DNA of 20,812 bases from positions 1-20,812 of the forward strand of contig JAJZDL010000022.1 in assembly GCA_021851465.1 (NCBI GenBank), written 5' to 3'. The translations under genes and the position numbers were made by a program. The notes under the pieces are model-generated. The model searched no databases. It had not been told where the DNA came from and saw nothing but the letters and a program-made list of their open reading frames with translations. Positions 14,590 through 20,812 of this stretch are shown here, piece by piece. The first letter of the stretch is position 1; each line of letters begins with the position of its first letter. This DNA comes from Acidobacteriota bacterium. Lineage in GTDB: Bacteria > Acidobacteriota > Terriglobia > Terriglobales > Acidobacteriaceae.

Positions 14590-15015
14590 TCACAACCGTC
14601 CCGTCCGGTGCTCCACCATGATGCAGCGATCCATCACTACGCGAATTCCACCCGCTTCGGCACGCGCAGCCGCCTCCAGGTTCACGATGCCCAGTTGCAC
14701 CCACAGGTTCTTGAGCCCCAGCGTCAGCATCTCGTCCACAAGCGCAGGAATCCGCGAAGGCACGCGAAAGACGTTCACCACATCCGGCTTCACCGGCAGC
14801 TCCGCCAACGAAGCATAGCTGCGCTCGCCGAGTACCGAAGCAATGGACGGATTCACCGGATAGATTTTGTACCCCTGTCGCTGCATATACGCCGCTACAG
14901 AGTGGCTCGGCTTCGTCGGATCGGCCGACAGCCCTACCACGGCAATCGTCGGCAACGCTCTATCGTGCCCCGCCCCATCGCCAAGCATCGCGCGGATCGC
15001 CTCAGGCTCGTTCAT
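14590..15015 (-). CDS. CoA-binding domain protein (YccU-like)
   Basis: This small soluble protein of 141 residues consists of one Rossmann-type CoA-binding domain. It shows TIAVVGLSADPTKPSHSVAA, MQRQGYKIYPVNPSI, GERSYASLAELP, DVVNVFRVP, LWVQLGIVNLEAA and a C-terminal GIRVVMDRCIMVEH, all characteristic of the YccU group. It is thought to bind CoA or acyl-CoA, but no clear physiological role is known. The start at 15015 was chosen because GGAG lies six bases upstream. A GTG at 15057, which shares one base with the prfB stop codon, would add 14 residues by translational coupling. Either way it follows prfB directly and is probably co-transcribed with it. Confidence 0.88.
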   Translation of the reverse strand: MNEPEAIRAMLGDGAGHDRALPTIAVVGLSADPTKPSHSVAAYMQRQGYKIYPVNPSIASVLGERSYASLAELPVKPDVVNVFRVPSRIPALVDEMLTLGLKNLWVQLGIVNLEAAARAEAGGIRVVMDRCIMVEHRTGRL

Positions 15016-15021
15016 CGCAAT

Positions 15022-15025
15022 CTCC
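15022..15025 (-). promoter_or_regulatory. Shine-Dalgarno site supporting the CoA-binding protein start
   Basis: GGAG on the minus strand is followed by six bases and the ATG at 15015. It favours the shorter start over the coupled GTG at 15057. Confidence 0.5.
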
Positions 15026-15056
15026 GTTATCGGCAGCAGCAAAAAATCTTCGTTCA

Positions 15057-16191
15057 CTACGAGCCATCGTCTTCTTCAAGCGCAGCGGGAAAGTTACCCT
15101 CGCGTCGCATCCGCAGATACCCGCGAATGAACGGCCCCAGGTCGCCATCCAGCACCTTGTCCACATCGCCCACCTCGACGCGGGTGCGCAGGTCTTTCGC
15201 CATGCGGTACGGCTGCAACACATAACTGCGGATCTGCGAGCCGAAGCCGATCTCCAGCTTCGAATCCTCGATCTTGCGCGTCGCCGCCTTCTTCTTGTCC
15301 AGTTCGTACTCGTACAGCTTCGACCGCATCATCTTCATCGCGCGGTCCTTGTTCTTGTGCTGCGAGCGCTCATTCTGGCAGCCCGTCACAAGGCCAGTCG
15401 GAATGTGCGTAATGCGCACCGCGGAGTCGGTCGTGTTCACATGCTGCCCGCCCTTGCCACCGGAGCGATAGGTGTCGATGCGCAGGTCCTCCATCTTGAG
15501 ATCGATCACGATTGTGTCGTCGATCTCCGGGCTCACAAACACGCTGGCAAAGCTCGTATGTCGCCGCTTCGCCTGGTCGAACGGCGAGATGCGCACCAGT
15601 CGATGCACGCCCGTCTCGCCACTCAGCATTCCGTAGGCAAAGTCCCCACTGATGGTGAAGGTCGCCGACTTGATCCCTGCTTCGTCGCCGTCCTGAATCT
15701 CATTGATCTCGGTGCGAAATCCCTGCCGCTCCGCCCAGCGCAGATACATGCGCATCAGCATCTCGGCCCAGTCTTGGCTCTCCGTCCCGCCCGCGCCGGG
15801 ATGCACCGTGACGATCGCGTTCAGCGGGTCGGTCTCGCCGGACAGCATCGTCTTCGATTCCAGCTTCTCGGCAAACTCCACCAGCGCCGGGATCTCGCGC
15901 TCCAGCTCTGGCTCCACCGCCTCGCCCTCCTTCGCCAGCTCGAAGTAGGCCTCAATGTCGTCCGCGCGCCGCGCCAGCTCCGCATCGTCCGCCAGCAGCG
16001 TCTCCAGCCGCTTGCGCTCGCGCATCAACGGCTGCGAGCGCGCCCCGTCCGCCCACACCACAGGGTCGGCAATCTTCTCTTCAACAACACCCAGTTCGCG
16101 CTTCAGCCTCGCCGAGTCAAAGATACTCCCGCAGTTCGCGAACCCGCTCGCGCACAGGGGAGTATCGGTATTCCAGATCGTCGATCATCAT
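15057..16191 (-). CDS. prfB: Peptide chain release factor 2, with programmed +1 frameshift
   Basis: RF2 recognises UGA and UAA stop codons and triggers peptide release on the ribosome. The main frame shows the SPF anticodon-like tripeptide (VRISPFDQAKRRHTSF), TVHPGAGGTESQDWAEML and the catalytic GGQ in SGGKGGQHVNTTDSAVRI. This frame is not preceded by a normal start. Instead, ATG at 16191 opens a 24-codon leader (MMIDDLEYRYSP to LREYL) ending in CTT TGA. A +1 shift there continues as DSARLKRELGVVEEKIADPVVW, exactly the RF2 N-terminal helix region. The spliced product is about 377 residues, slightly longer than E. coli RF2. RF2 thus probably controls its own level through the in-frame UGA. The CoA-binding gene follows immediately. 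Confidence 0.96.
16116..16130 (-). promoter_or_regulatory. prfB: prfB programmed +1 frameshift site
   Basis: On the minus strand the sequence is GGGAGTATCTTTGAC. It combines a Shine-Dalgarno-like GGGAG (16130-16126), three bases, the slippery CTT (16122-16120) and the in-frame TGA (16119-16117) followed by C. This closely matches the classic RF2 autoregulatory site. At low RF2 the ribosome pauses at UGA and slips forward by one base into the long frame. Confidence 0.93.
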
Positions 16192-16263
16192 TTCAGTTTA
16201 CCCCGCACCGCGCACAACTCCAAAGTTGCAGTAGTGTGACAGCAGGACAAACCCATCGTAAAC

Positions 16264-16840
16264 GCTATATGCAGAGAAAGACGGTTGGGTTGGGTTGGAA
16301 TGGGAACATGGAGAGCCCCCTGAAGTATTTTGCTGGGTTGAAGGGGCCGCAGGTGAAACGGACGCGAAAACATCTTCTGCAAGAGATTCCGCTCATTGCC
16401 ATCGCCGAGCAGATCGACTGCGGTCATAGGCGCGTGGAAGTCCGCGCCTGTGCGGTGCTCGGCGACTTCAGCCCGCTGGACAAGCCTACCGACTGGAAGG
16501 GCCTACGCAGCCTGGTGCGCATCCAGGCCGAACGATTACATAAAGCCACCGGCAAAACCGAACAGGAGACTCATTACTTCAGCAGCAGTCGGCCGCACGG
16601 TTCGATCAACCGATCCATCAACACGGGGGCATCGAAAACAAACTCCCTTGGGTGCTGGATGTGGCCTTCCGGAAAGACCGCAGCCGAAAGCGCGCCGGTC
16701 ATGCCGCCCAGAACTTCTTCGTGCCCAACCGCATCGCTCTGAACTTGCTCAAGCACGACAAGACCTGCAACATCGGCATTTACGGAAAACGCCTACAGGC
16801 AGCATGGAACCAGGCTACCTCCTCCATCTCCTCGGTGCCG
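16264..16840 (+). mobile_element. Remnant of an ISAs1-family insertion sequence
   Basis: The segment starts about where GCTATATGC (16264-16272) recurs from the element at the left window edge. It continues through a decayed transposase to about the last recognisable transposase residues. No matching terminal inverted repeats or target duplication could be assigned, so both limits are approximate. It lies between the divergent start of prfB and the 3' end of the M1 peptidase gene. Confidence 0.6.
16308..16840 (+). pseudogene. ISAs1-family transposase, internally deleted and frameshifted
   Basis: Three frames together give pieces of one transposase. MESPLKYFAGLKGPQVKRTR to LIAIAEQ (from 16308) is the N-terminus. 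CGHRRVEVRACAV to GKTEQETHYFSSSRP in the same frame is a C-terminal section that follows the catalytic core in intact proteins. HGGIENKLPWVLDVAF to GKRLQAAWNQ (16622 to about 16815, shifted frame) is the conserved C-terminal end. GYLLHLLG (third frame, about 16817) is the last recognisable part. The junction near 16405-16420 lacks about 200 residues, including most of the DDE catalytic region, by comparison with remembered full-length relatives. It cannot be functional. Confidence 0.85.
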
Positions 16841-16913
16841 AAAAGCAAGATGTATTTGTCCTGGGAACTTGTGCCCACGCCGAGACAAACCGGAAGTTTT
16901 ATGCTGTCTTTCC

Positions 16914-19334
16914 CTAATCGTCGCTCAGTACATCCGCGTTGTAGTTCAGCAGCATCGCCTTTGCCGGCGAAGGCAGTTTGCCGAGAGCAAAGGTCTGGTC
17001 GAGCGTATTGCTCCCGTGCAGCACCACATATGCGATGCACGCAACCTGCCCATTCTTTAGCTGTAAGTACAGAGGAATCCGCATCACAAACTTGTCCGAC
17101 ACGTTGCTCTGCGACAGCTTTATATGGACGCTCGTCACGCCGCTCGAGTCGACCGTGAACTCCGAGCTGATCGTGTAGTGCGGCAGTTCAGTCCCGTACA
17201 CCCACTCATCGAAGAACCAGTCCAGCTTGCCGTCGCCGCGCAGGTTCATCCATGGCGGCAGTTTCTTCTCCAGCGACGCCTTCCAGTCCTCCGTCGTCGC
17301 CGCCTTGCCCGCGTACTCCTTCACAAACTGCTGCATTGCGTTCTCGAACAACGCCTCCTGGTCCTTCGGCGTCCAGTACATCATCTCCAGCATGTGCAGA
17401 ACATACGCCCCCTTGCTGTATATCAGTGCTTGGTAGACGCCCTCGCCCGACTTTGAATTGGAGACCCGCTCCCCCATCGTCAGTGCCCCAGCGTCGATTG
17501 GACGCACACCCTCCTTGTTCTTCTGCAACAGGTCCTTCTGTTGCTCCTTCCAGAAGGCGCGGTAGTCGTCCATCTTCGCCGACGTATGACGCAGAAAAAC
17601 CCCAACCGAAAAATTCGCAAACCCCTCGCTCATCCACTGGTCGCGATAGCTCTTGAACCCCACCAACTGCCCCCACCACTGGTGCGACACTTCATGCGGC
17701 GTCACCTCGCGCCAGTAGCTCGCATCGTAGTCCAACAGCCCCAACTGCTGCTGTACAGTCGAGTCCCAGAAGCCGCAGATCGGCAGATATACCAGCATCG
17801 GCCAGCTCTGCCCGTAGCTGCACGCAGTCTGTTCGGTCAGCGCAATATGGTCGTACGGCAGCTTGCCGAAGTAATCCGAGTAGAGCTGAATGGCCACAAC
17901 GCCCTGCGAAACTTCGGTCGGCAGTGCCTGTACCGCCGACAGGTTCCCCAACGCCATCTGCGAGGAATTCGGCAGATTTGCATAATCGTCCGGCAGATTG
18001 ACATCCGCATAGCCAGTCACGTCGAAGCCGCTCGTGGTCTTCGCTTCCTTCGTCTTGAAGTTCCCCAGGTTGAAGCCCGCCACCGCAATCGGGGTGTCCG
18101 TATCCCACACCGCCTTCAGCATTCCATTGCCCTCCGGCGCCAGGCTCACCTGCTTTCCGGTAGCGACAATCTGTAGGTTCTGTGGAATGTGAAAGGTCAT
18201 GTGAAAGGCGGCGAAGTCGCCAAACCCGTTATCGCCCGCAGGATACCAACTGTCGCGCGCCCCGCTCATCAGGTAGTAGGTCTCGTGGCCGTCGGCGCGC
18301 AGAGCGTCCCGCCCACCGTACACCGTCAGCAGCCGCACCGTGTCGCCGGCCTTGGCCGCCGCCGACAAAATCACCCCAAAATCCGGATCCAGCTTCTTGT
18401 CATCCTGCACAAAGTCCAGGGGTGCGTCGCTTTCGCCATACACGCCGGAGACGCGCAGCGTCGGGTACAGCTTCAGTGGAACCACACGCACCCCGTCGCG
18501 CAGCACCTTCAACGTCGTCTCCGCCGTGGACTTCATCTGACCCGAGCGATCGATCGTCACATCCAGCCGCTCGTCGGTCACCTGGATGCGTTTGCCGTTC
18601 TCCTTCGCCTCGGCATCCTGCATCTTGTACGCCACCCACGGCTGCATCTCCACATCGCTCCACGTCGTCAGCTCCACCTGGTCCGGCGCGGCATGTGCCG
18701 TGCCCTCGGGATCTACGATGAAAACTACATTCTTCTCCGTCAGCAGGCTCCCCATATGAAACGACGCCAGAAAATACTGCCCCCGCCCGCCGCCCAGCAG
18801 ATCGGCAAGGATGCGCAAGTCCGCGTTGTCGCTCAAGTCCCTGCGATAGTTCGTCGCCAGGTTCGCGGCCGCATCCTGCACATGGGCCACCGGCGCGCCC
18901 GCCACGCCTACGGACGCCTTGCGTATCTCCTCCGCCGTCTCGTCCGTAAAGCGCAGCACCATCGTCGAGAAGCTCTGCGACATCGTACTGCTCTTGGTCA
19001 GCAGCGCCAGCGATCGCTGTTCGCCCGCATCCTGAACCGCAAGGTCGAACCGTCCCGTACCCACAAACACTGCGCCAGTCACCTGTCCCTCCACTGGCGT
19101 GTAAAAGTAGAAACTGCCCTGGTCGAAGTGAAACGTTGCGCCCTCGCGTCGCAGCGTAAAGTCCTTCACCGTCACGCCATCCGTGCCGGGCAGATCCGAC
19201 AGCAGCGCAGCGTAGGCGCTCGACGCATTGGCGGCCTTCGCCGGCCCATTCGGCTCGATCGGCTTCGCAGCAGTCTGCGCGTGCGCGACCGCCGCCATCA
19301 GCAACGCGGCCAGTAAAGACGCTCTAGTATCCAT
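16914..19334 (-). CDS. Exported M1-type zinc aminopeptidase-like protein
   Basis: The 806-residue protein begins with a signal peptide (MDTRASLLAALLMAAVAHA, cut before QT). A long beta-rich N-terminal region is followed by a gluzincin catalytic domain. HEVSHQWWGQLVGF (from 547) plus SEGFANF gives HEXXH-x18-E with zinc ligands His547, His551 and Glu570 and general base Glu548. A helical C-terminal region ends in DWFFDEWVYGTELPHYT, typical of M1 relatives. The usual GAMEN exopeptidase motif is not evident; the corresponding region reads HIALTEQTACSYGQSWP. Substrate choice may therefore differ from classic aminopeptidases. A TTG at 19343, with GAGG seven bases upstream, is an alternative start adding three residues. 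It is divergent from the CheY-like gene. Confidence 0.9.
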   Translation of the reverse strand: MDTRASLLAALLMAAVAHAQTAAKPIEPNGPAKAANASSAYAALLSDLPGTDGVTVKDFTLRREGATFHFDQGSFYFYTPVEGQVTGAVFVGTGRFDLAVQDAGEQRSLALLTKSSTMSQSFSTMVLRFTDETAEEIRKASVGVAGAPVAHVQDAAANLATNYRRDLSDNADLRILADLLGGGRGQYFLASFHMGSLLTEKNVVFIVDPEGTAHAAPDQVELTTWSDVEMQPWVAYKMQDAEAKENGKRIQVTDERLDVTIDRSGQMKSTAETTLKVLRDGVRVVPLKLYPTLRVSGVYGESDAPLDFVQDDKKLDPDFGVILSAAAKAGDTVRLLTVYGGRDALRADGHETYYLMSGARDSWYPAGDNGFGDFAAFHMTFHIPQNLQIVATGKQVSLAPEGNGMLKAVWDTDTPIAVAGFNLGNFKTKEAKTTSGFDVTGYADVNLPDDYANLPNSSQMALGNLSAVQALPTEVSQGVVAIQLYSDYFGKLPYDHIALTEQTACSYGQSWPMLVYLPICGFWDSTVQQQLGLLDYDASYWREVTPHEVSHQWWGQLVGFKSYRDQWMSEGFANFSVGVFLRHTSAKMDDYRAFWKEQQKDLLQKNKEGVRPIDAGALTMGERVSNSKSGEGVYQALIYSKGAYVLHMLEMMYWTPKDQEALFENAMQQFVKEYAGKAATTEDWKASLEKKLPPWMNLRGDGKLDWFFDEWVYGTELPHYTISSEFTVDSSGVTSVHIKLSQSNVSDKFVMRIPLYLQLKNGQVACIAYVVLHGSNTLDQTFALGKLPSPAKAMLLNYNADVLSDD

Positions 19335-19492
19335 GCGCAACAAAGTACAACCTCAACGACATCCCACGCAAGTTATTGGTCCACTCTGCCGCGACATCGC
19401 TCCATGCCCAGCCTCTCCTGGCCGATACTCCAAGAGCGACCGCTGAAACAGTCGGGCGGTCTAGATCAGTCACTCCGAACGAGGCGAACAGA

Positions 19493-19870
19493 ATGAATGA
19501 GACAGTTCTAATTGTGAACGATTCGGCCACGATGAGAAAGGTCGTATCGCGCACCCTCAAGCTTGCAGGCGTCGAGTTCGATACGGTTCTGGAGGCAAAC
19601 GATGGGATCGAGACCCTGTCCATTCTGCGCGCGCACAAGGTCGCGTTCATCATGTGCGACATCAATATGCCCAGGATGACCGGCCTGCAAATGGTGCAGC
19701 AGATTAAAATCGAAGGTCTCGCGGTCGGCGTGCCCATCGTGATGGGTACAACCGAGAGTGGCGAATCGCAGGTACGACAGGCAATCCTCTCCGGCGCGCG
19801 AGGTTACATCCGAAAACCGTTCAGCATCGAGCACATCGTCAATACTGTAAAACCTCTCCTGAGAGAGTAG
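19493..19870 (+). CDS. CheY-like single-domain response regulator
   Basis: The 125-residue protein is a lone receiver domain with no output domain. The phosphoacceptor is Asp56 in FIMCDINMPRMTG. The conserved Thr lies in VMGTTES and the Lys in GYIRKPFS. In the acidic pocket near the start (VNDSATMRK) the usual first Asp is Asn9, with Asp10 kept, a change that is tolerated in some receivers. It would be phosphorylated by a histidine kinase and signal by protein contact, as CheY does at the flagellar motor. GAGG lies eight bases before the ATG at 19493, which excludes the open extension upstream. Just downstream are motA and motB remnants, consistent with a former motility locus. Confidence 0.9.
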   Translation: MNETVLIVNDSATMRKVVSRTLKLAGVEFDTVLEANDGIETLSILRAHKVAFIMCDINMPRMTGLQMVQQIKIEGLAVGVPIVMGTTESGESQVRQAILSGARGYIRKPFSIEHIVNTVKPLLRE

Positions 19871-20158
19871 GGCCCAAAACTCTTTTCTGCTTCCCAGCGC
19901 GATTCTGGCGCTACGACAATTCACCGAATCTCCAATCGGTGCCTCTGTCGCAACTACGCATCACCGAGAGAAAATATCATACCCAACTGCGACCTTGCAT
20001 CCCCTCCAGAAGCCCTCGCGGCCCCCCGCTCTCCATTCAACATCGCGTACGCCGATGCCAGCGTCATCGAGGTCTTCCGTGTTGCGCTCGGCTTCGAAAT
20101 TGAGGCGGTTCACGCTCCCGGCTCCGACCAGCTCCCCTGCGGGATCGACGAAAGGATC
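19871..20158. other. Gap between the receiver gene and the motA remnant
   Basis: About 290 bases with no credible gene. One frame stays open into the motA remnant, but I see no start codon or MotA-like residues in this part. It may be the scar left when the 5' part of motA was lost. Confidence 0.5.
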
Positions 20159-20386
20159 GCCCTCGTCGGCACCTTTCTCGGGATCCTGCTCTGCTATGGC
20201 CTGGTTGGGCCGCTTGCATCCAGCATGACCAAAGGGGCCGACGAGCACAAGGCATACCTGCATGTCTTGCGCGTTATCGTCCTCGCATTCCTCAAGGGCT
20301 TGGCACCCATACTGGCCATCGAGATGGGGAGGAGATGCAAGCGGCCCGCCGCAACTCCTGAACCGGCGGTCGAAACCGCCGCCTGA
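20159..20386 (+). pseudogene. motA 3' remnant (flagellar stator subunit A)
   Basis: This open frame without a usable start encodes ALVGTFLGILLCYGLVGPLA, then SSMTKGADEHKAYLHVLRVIVL, AFLKGLAPILAIEMGRR and a short tail to TGA at 20384-20386. That is the last membrane helix and cytoplasmic end of MotA, which forms the proton channel of the flagellar stator with MotB. The same frame is open leftward to about 19970, but residues before ALVGTF do not resemble MotA. The three upstream membrane helices and the torque-generating loop are missing. A motB remnant follows 42 bases later, the normal gene order. Confidence 0.8.
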
Positions 20387-20428
20387 AATCGGTAGCGGCC
20401 GTCATGAGAGAGGGTAAGAAGTTTGTTC

Positions 20429-20689
20429 ATGGCAGCTCTAGGAAAGCCCGTTCGCCCCATCATCGTCATCAAAAAAAGTCGCCGGAGCAGGCCATCACGG
20501 CGGCGCATGGAAGGTGGTCTACGCCGACTTTATGACCGCGATGATGTCTCTCTTCATCGTCCTGTGGCTGCTGAACTCCACGCCACAGATTAAAAAGCGG
20601 TCGCCGGATACTTCAACGACCCTCGCAGCGGCGGGAAAGAAACGGGCACCGAAACGGTAGGCTCCAATGCGAGCCTCGCCATCGACTAA
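20429..20689 (+). pseudogene. motB 5' remnant, twice frameshifted and truncated by an IS
   Basis: ATG at 20429, preceded by GAGAGAGGG, starts MAALGKPVRPIIVIKK. One shift at a run of seven A (20471-20477) leads to VAGAGHHGGAWKVVYADFMT, then AMMSLFIVLWLLNSTPQIKK, the N-terminal cytoplasmic segment and single membrane helix of MotB with its essential channel Asp (YADFMTAMM). A second one-base loss near 20597-20600 leads to VAGYFNDPRSGG. The frame ends at TAA (20687-20689) where IS sequence begins. The peptidoglycan-binding OmpA-like domain is absent from the window. Both shifts are at single-base runs, so sequencing error is conceivable, but the truncated motA argues for real decay. Confidence 0.82.
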
Positions 20690-20812
20690 GAACCTGTTCA
20701 CGATCTTCTGAGCAGGAGGACGAGGAAGGCGAGATGCACGAACTGGAGGCTGGTGTTCAGCTTGCGCTCGCAGTTTTTCCAGAGCCTGCGGTTCTTCTCC
20801 AGGCAGGCGAAG
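20690..20812 (-). mobile_element. End of an IS5-type insertion sequence (continues beyond the window)
   Basis: The element probably starts at GAACCTGTTCACGATCTTCT (20690 onward), just after the motB fragment. The four bases before it, CTAA (20686-20689), fit the YTAR target duplicated by IS5-group elements, which is inference. The transposase stop lies eight bases inside this edge, as is usual for such elements. Confidence 0.7.
20698..20812 (-). CDS. IS5-type transposase, C-terminal end (partial)
   Basis: Read leftward from the window edge, the last 37 residues are FACLEKNRRLWKNCERKLNT followed by SLQFVHLAFLVLLLRRS and TGA at 20700-20698. This is the characteristic C-terminus of IS5-like DDE transposases, where a conserved ...FAWLxKNRRL... 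segment carries the region after the catalytic Glu. The start and catalytic core lie outside the window, so integrity cannot be judged. Confidence 0.82.
   Translation of the reverse strand, partial: FACLEKNRRLWKNCERKLNTSLQFVHLAFLVLLLRRS

Noticed and set aside
14473..15225. Plus-strand frames opposite prfB and the CoA-binding gene
   Set aside because: The minus-strand genes carry unmistakable family motifs; these are their shadows.

Overview
The window is GC-rich, with a strong preference for C or G at third codon positions. It looks like an Acidobacteriota chromosome (Acidobacteriaceae/Terriglobia type). That assignment is an inference from gene style, the plant-polysaccharide enzymes and the style of the intergenic repeats; no rRNA or tRNA gene is present to confirm it. 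It is a mostly ordinary chromosomal segment with mobile-element debris at both edges and in the middle.

Layout: (1) 1-576 holds the first 13 codons of an ISAs1-type transposase leaving the left edge, then a small secreted protein on the minus strand. (2) 670-3929 is a minus-strand pair: an unrecognised 310-residue protein followed by an exported family GH31 glycoside hydrolase. (3) 3930-4725 is a repeat-rich gap. (4) 4726-10687 is a plus-strand run: hypoxanthine phosphoribosyltransferase, deoxyribose-phosphate aldolase (deoC), a PEBP/YbhB-like protein, EPSP synthase (aroA), and two GT4-type glycosyltransferases packed behind aroA. (5) 10714-13002 (minus) is an exported rhamnogalacturonan lyase-like enzyme. 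(6) 13003-14589 is a 1.6-kb non-coding stretch carrying second copies of the repeats in region 3. (7) 14590-16191 (minus) holds a CoA-binding protein and prfB, the latter with a clear programmed +1 frameshift site. (8) 16264-16840 is a decayed ISAs1-family transposase. (9) 16914-19334 (minus) is an exported M1-type metallopeptidase. (10) 19493-20689 holds a CheY-like receiver, then remnants of motA and motB, the latter cut off by an IS5-type element whose transposase C-terminus runs off the right edge.

Functional reading: GH31 and the lyase fit a soil bacterium degrading plant cell-wall polysaccharide outside the cytoplasm. Hpt and DeoC belong to purine and deoxyribose salvage. AroA has all four sequence motifs used to define class II (glyphosate-insensitive) EPSP synthases. 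The motA/motB relics beside a receiver protein suggest a stator locus lost by IS activity and decay.

The least explained material is the non-coding repeat set. A roughly 365-bp hairpin-bearing unit occurs twice (4220-4581 and 14043-14411), each time with a shorter repeat upstream of it. I found no convincing new defence system, CRISPR array, RNA gene or prophage.
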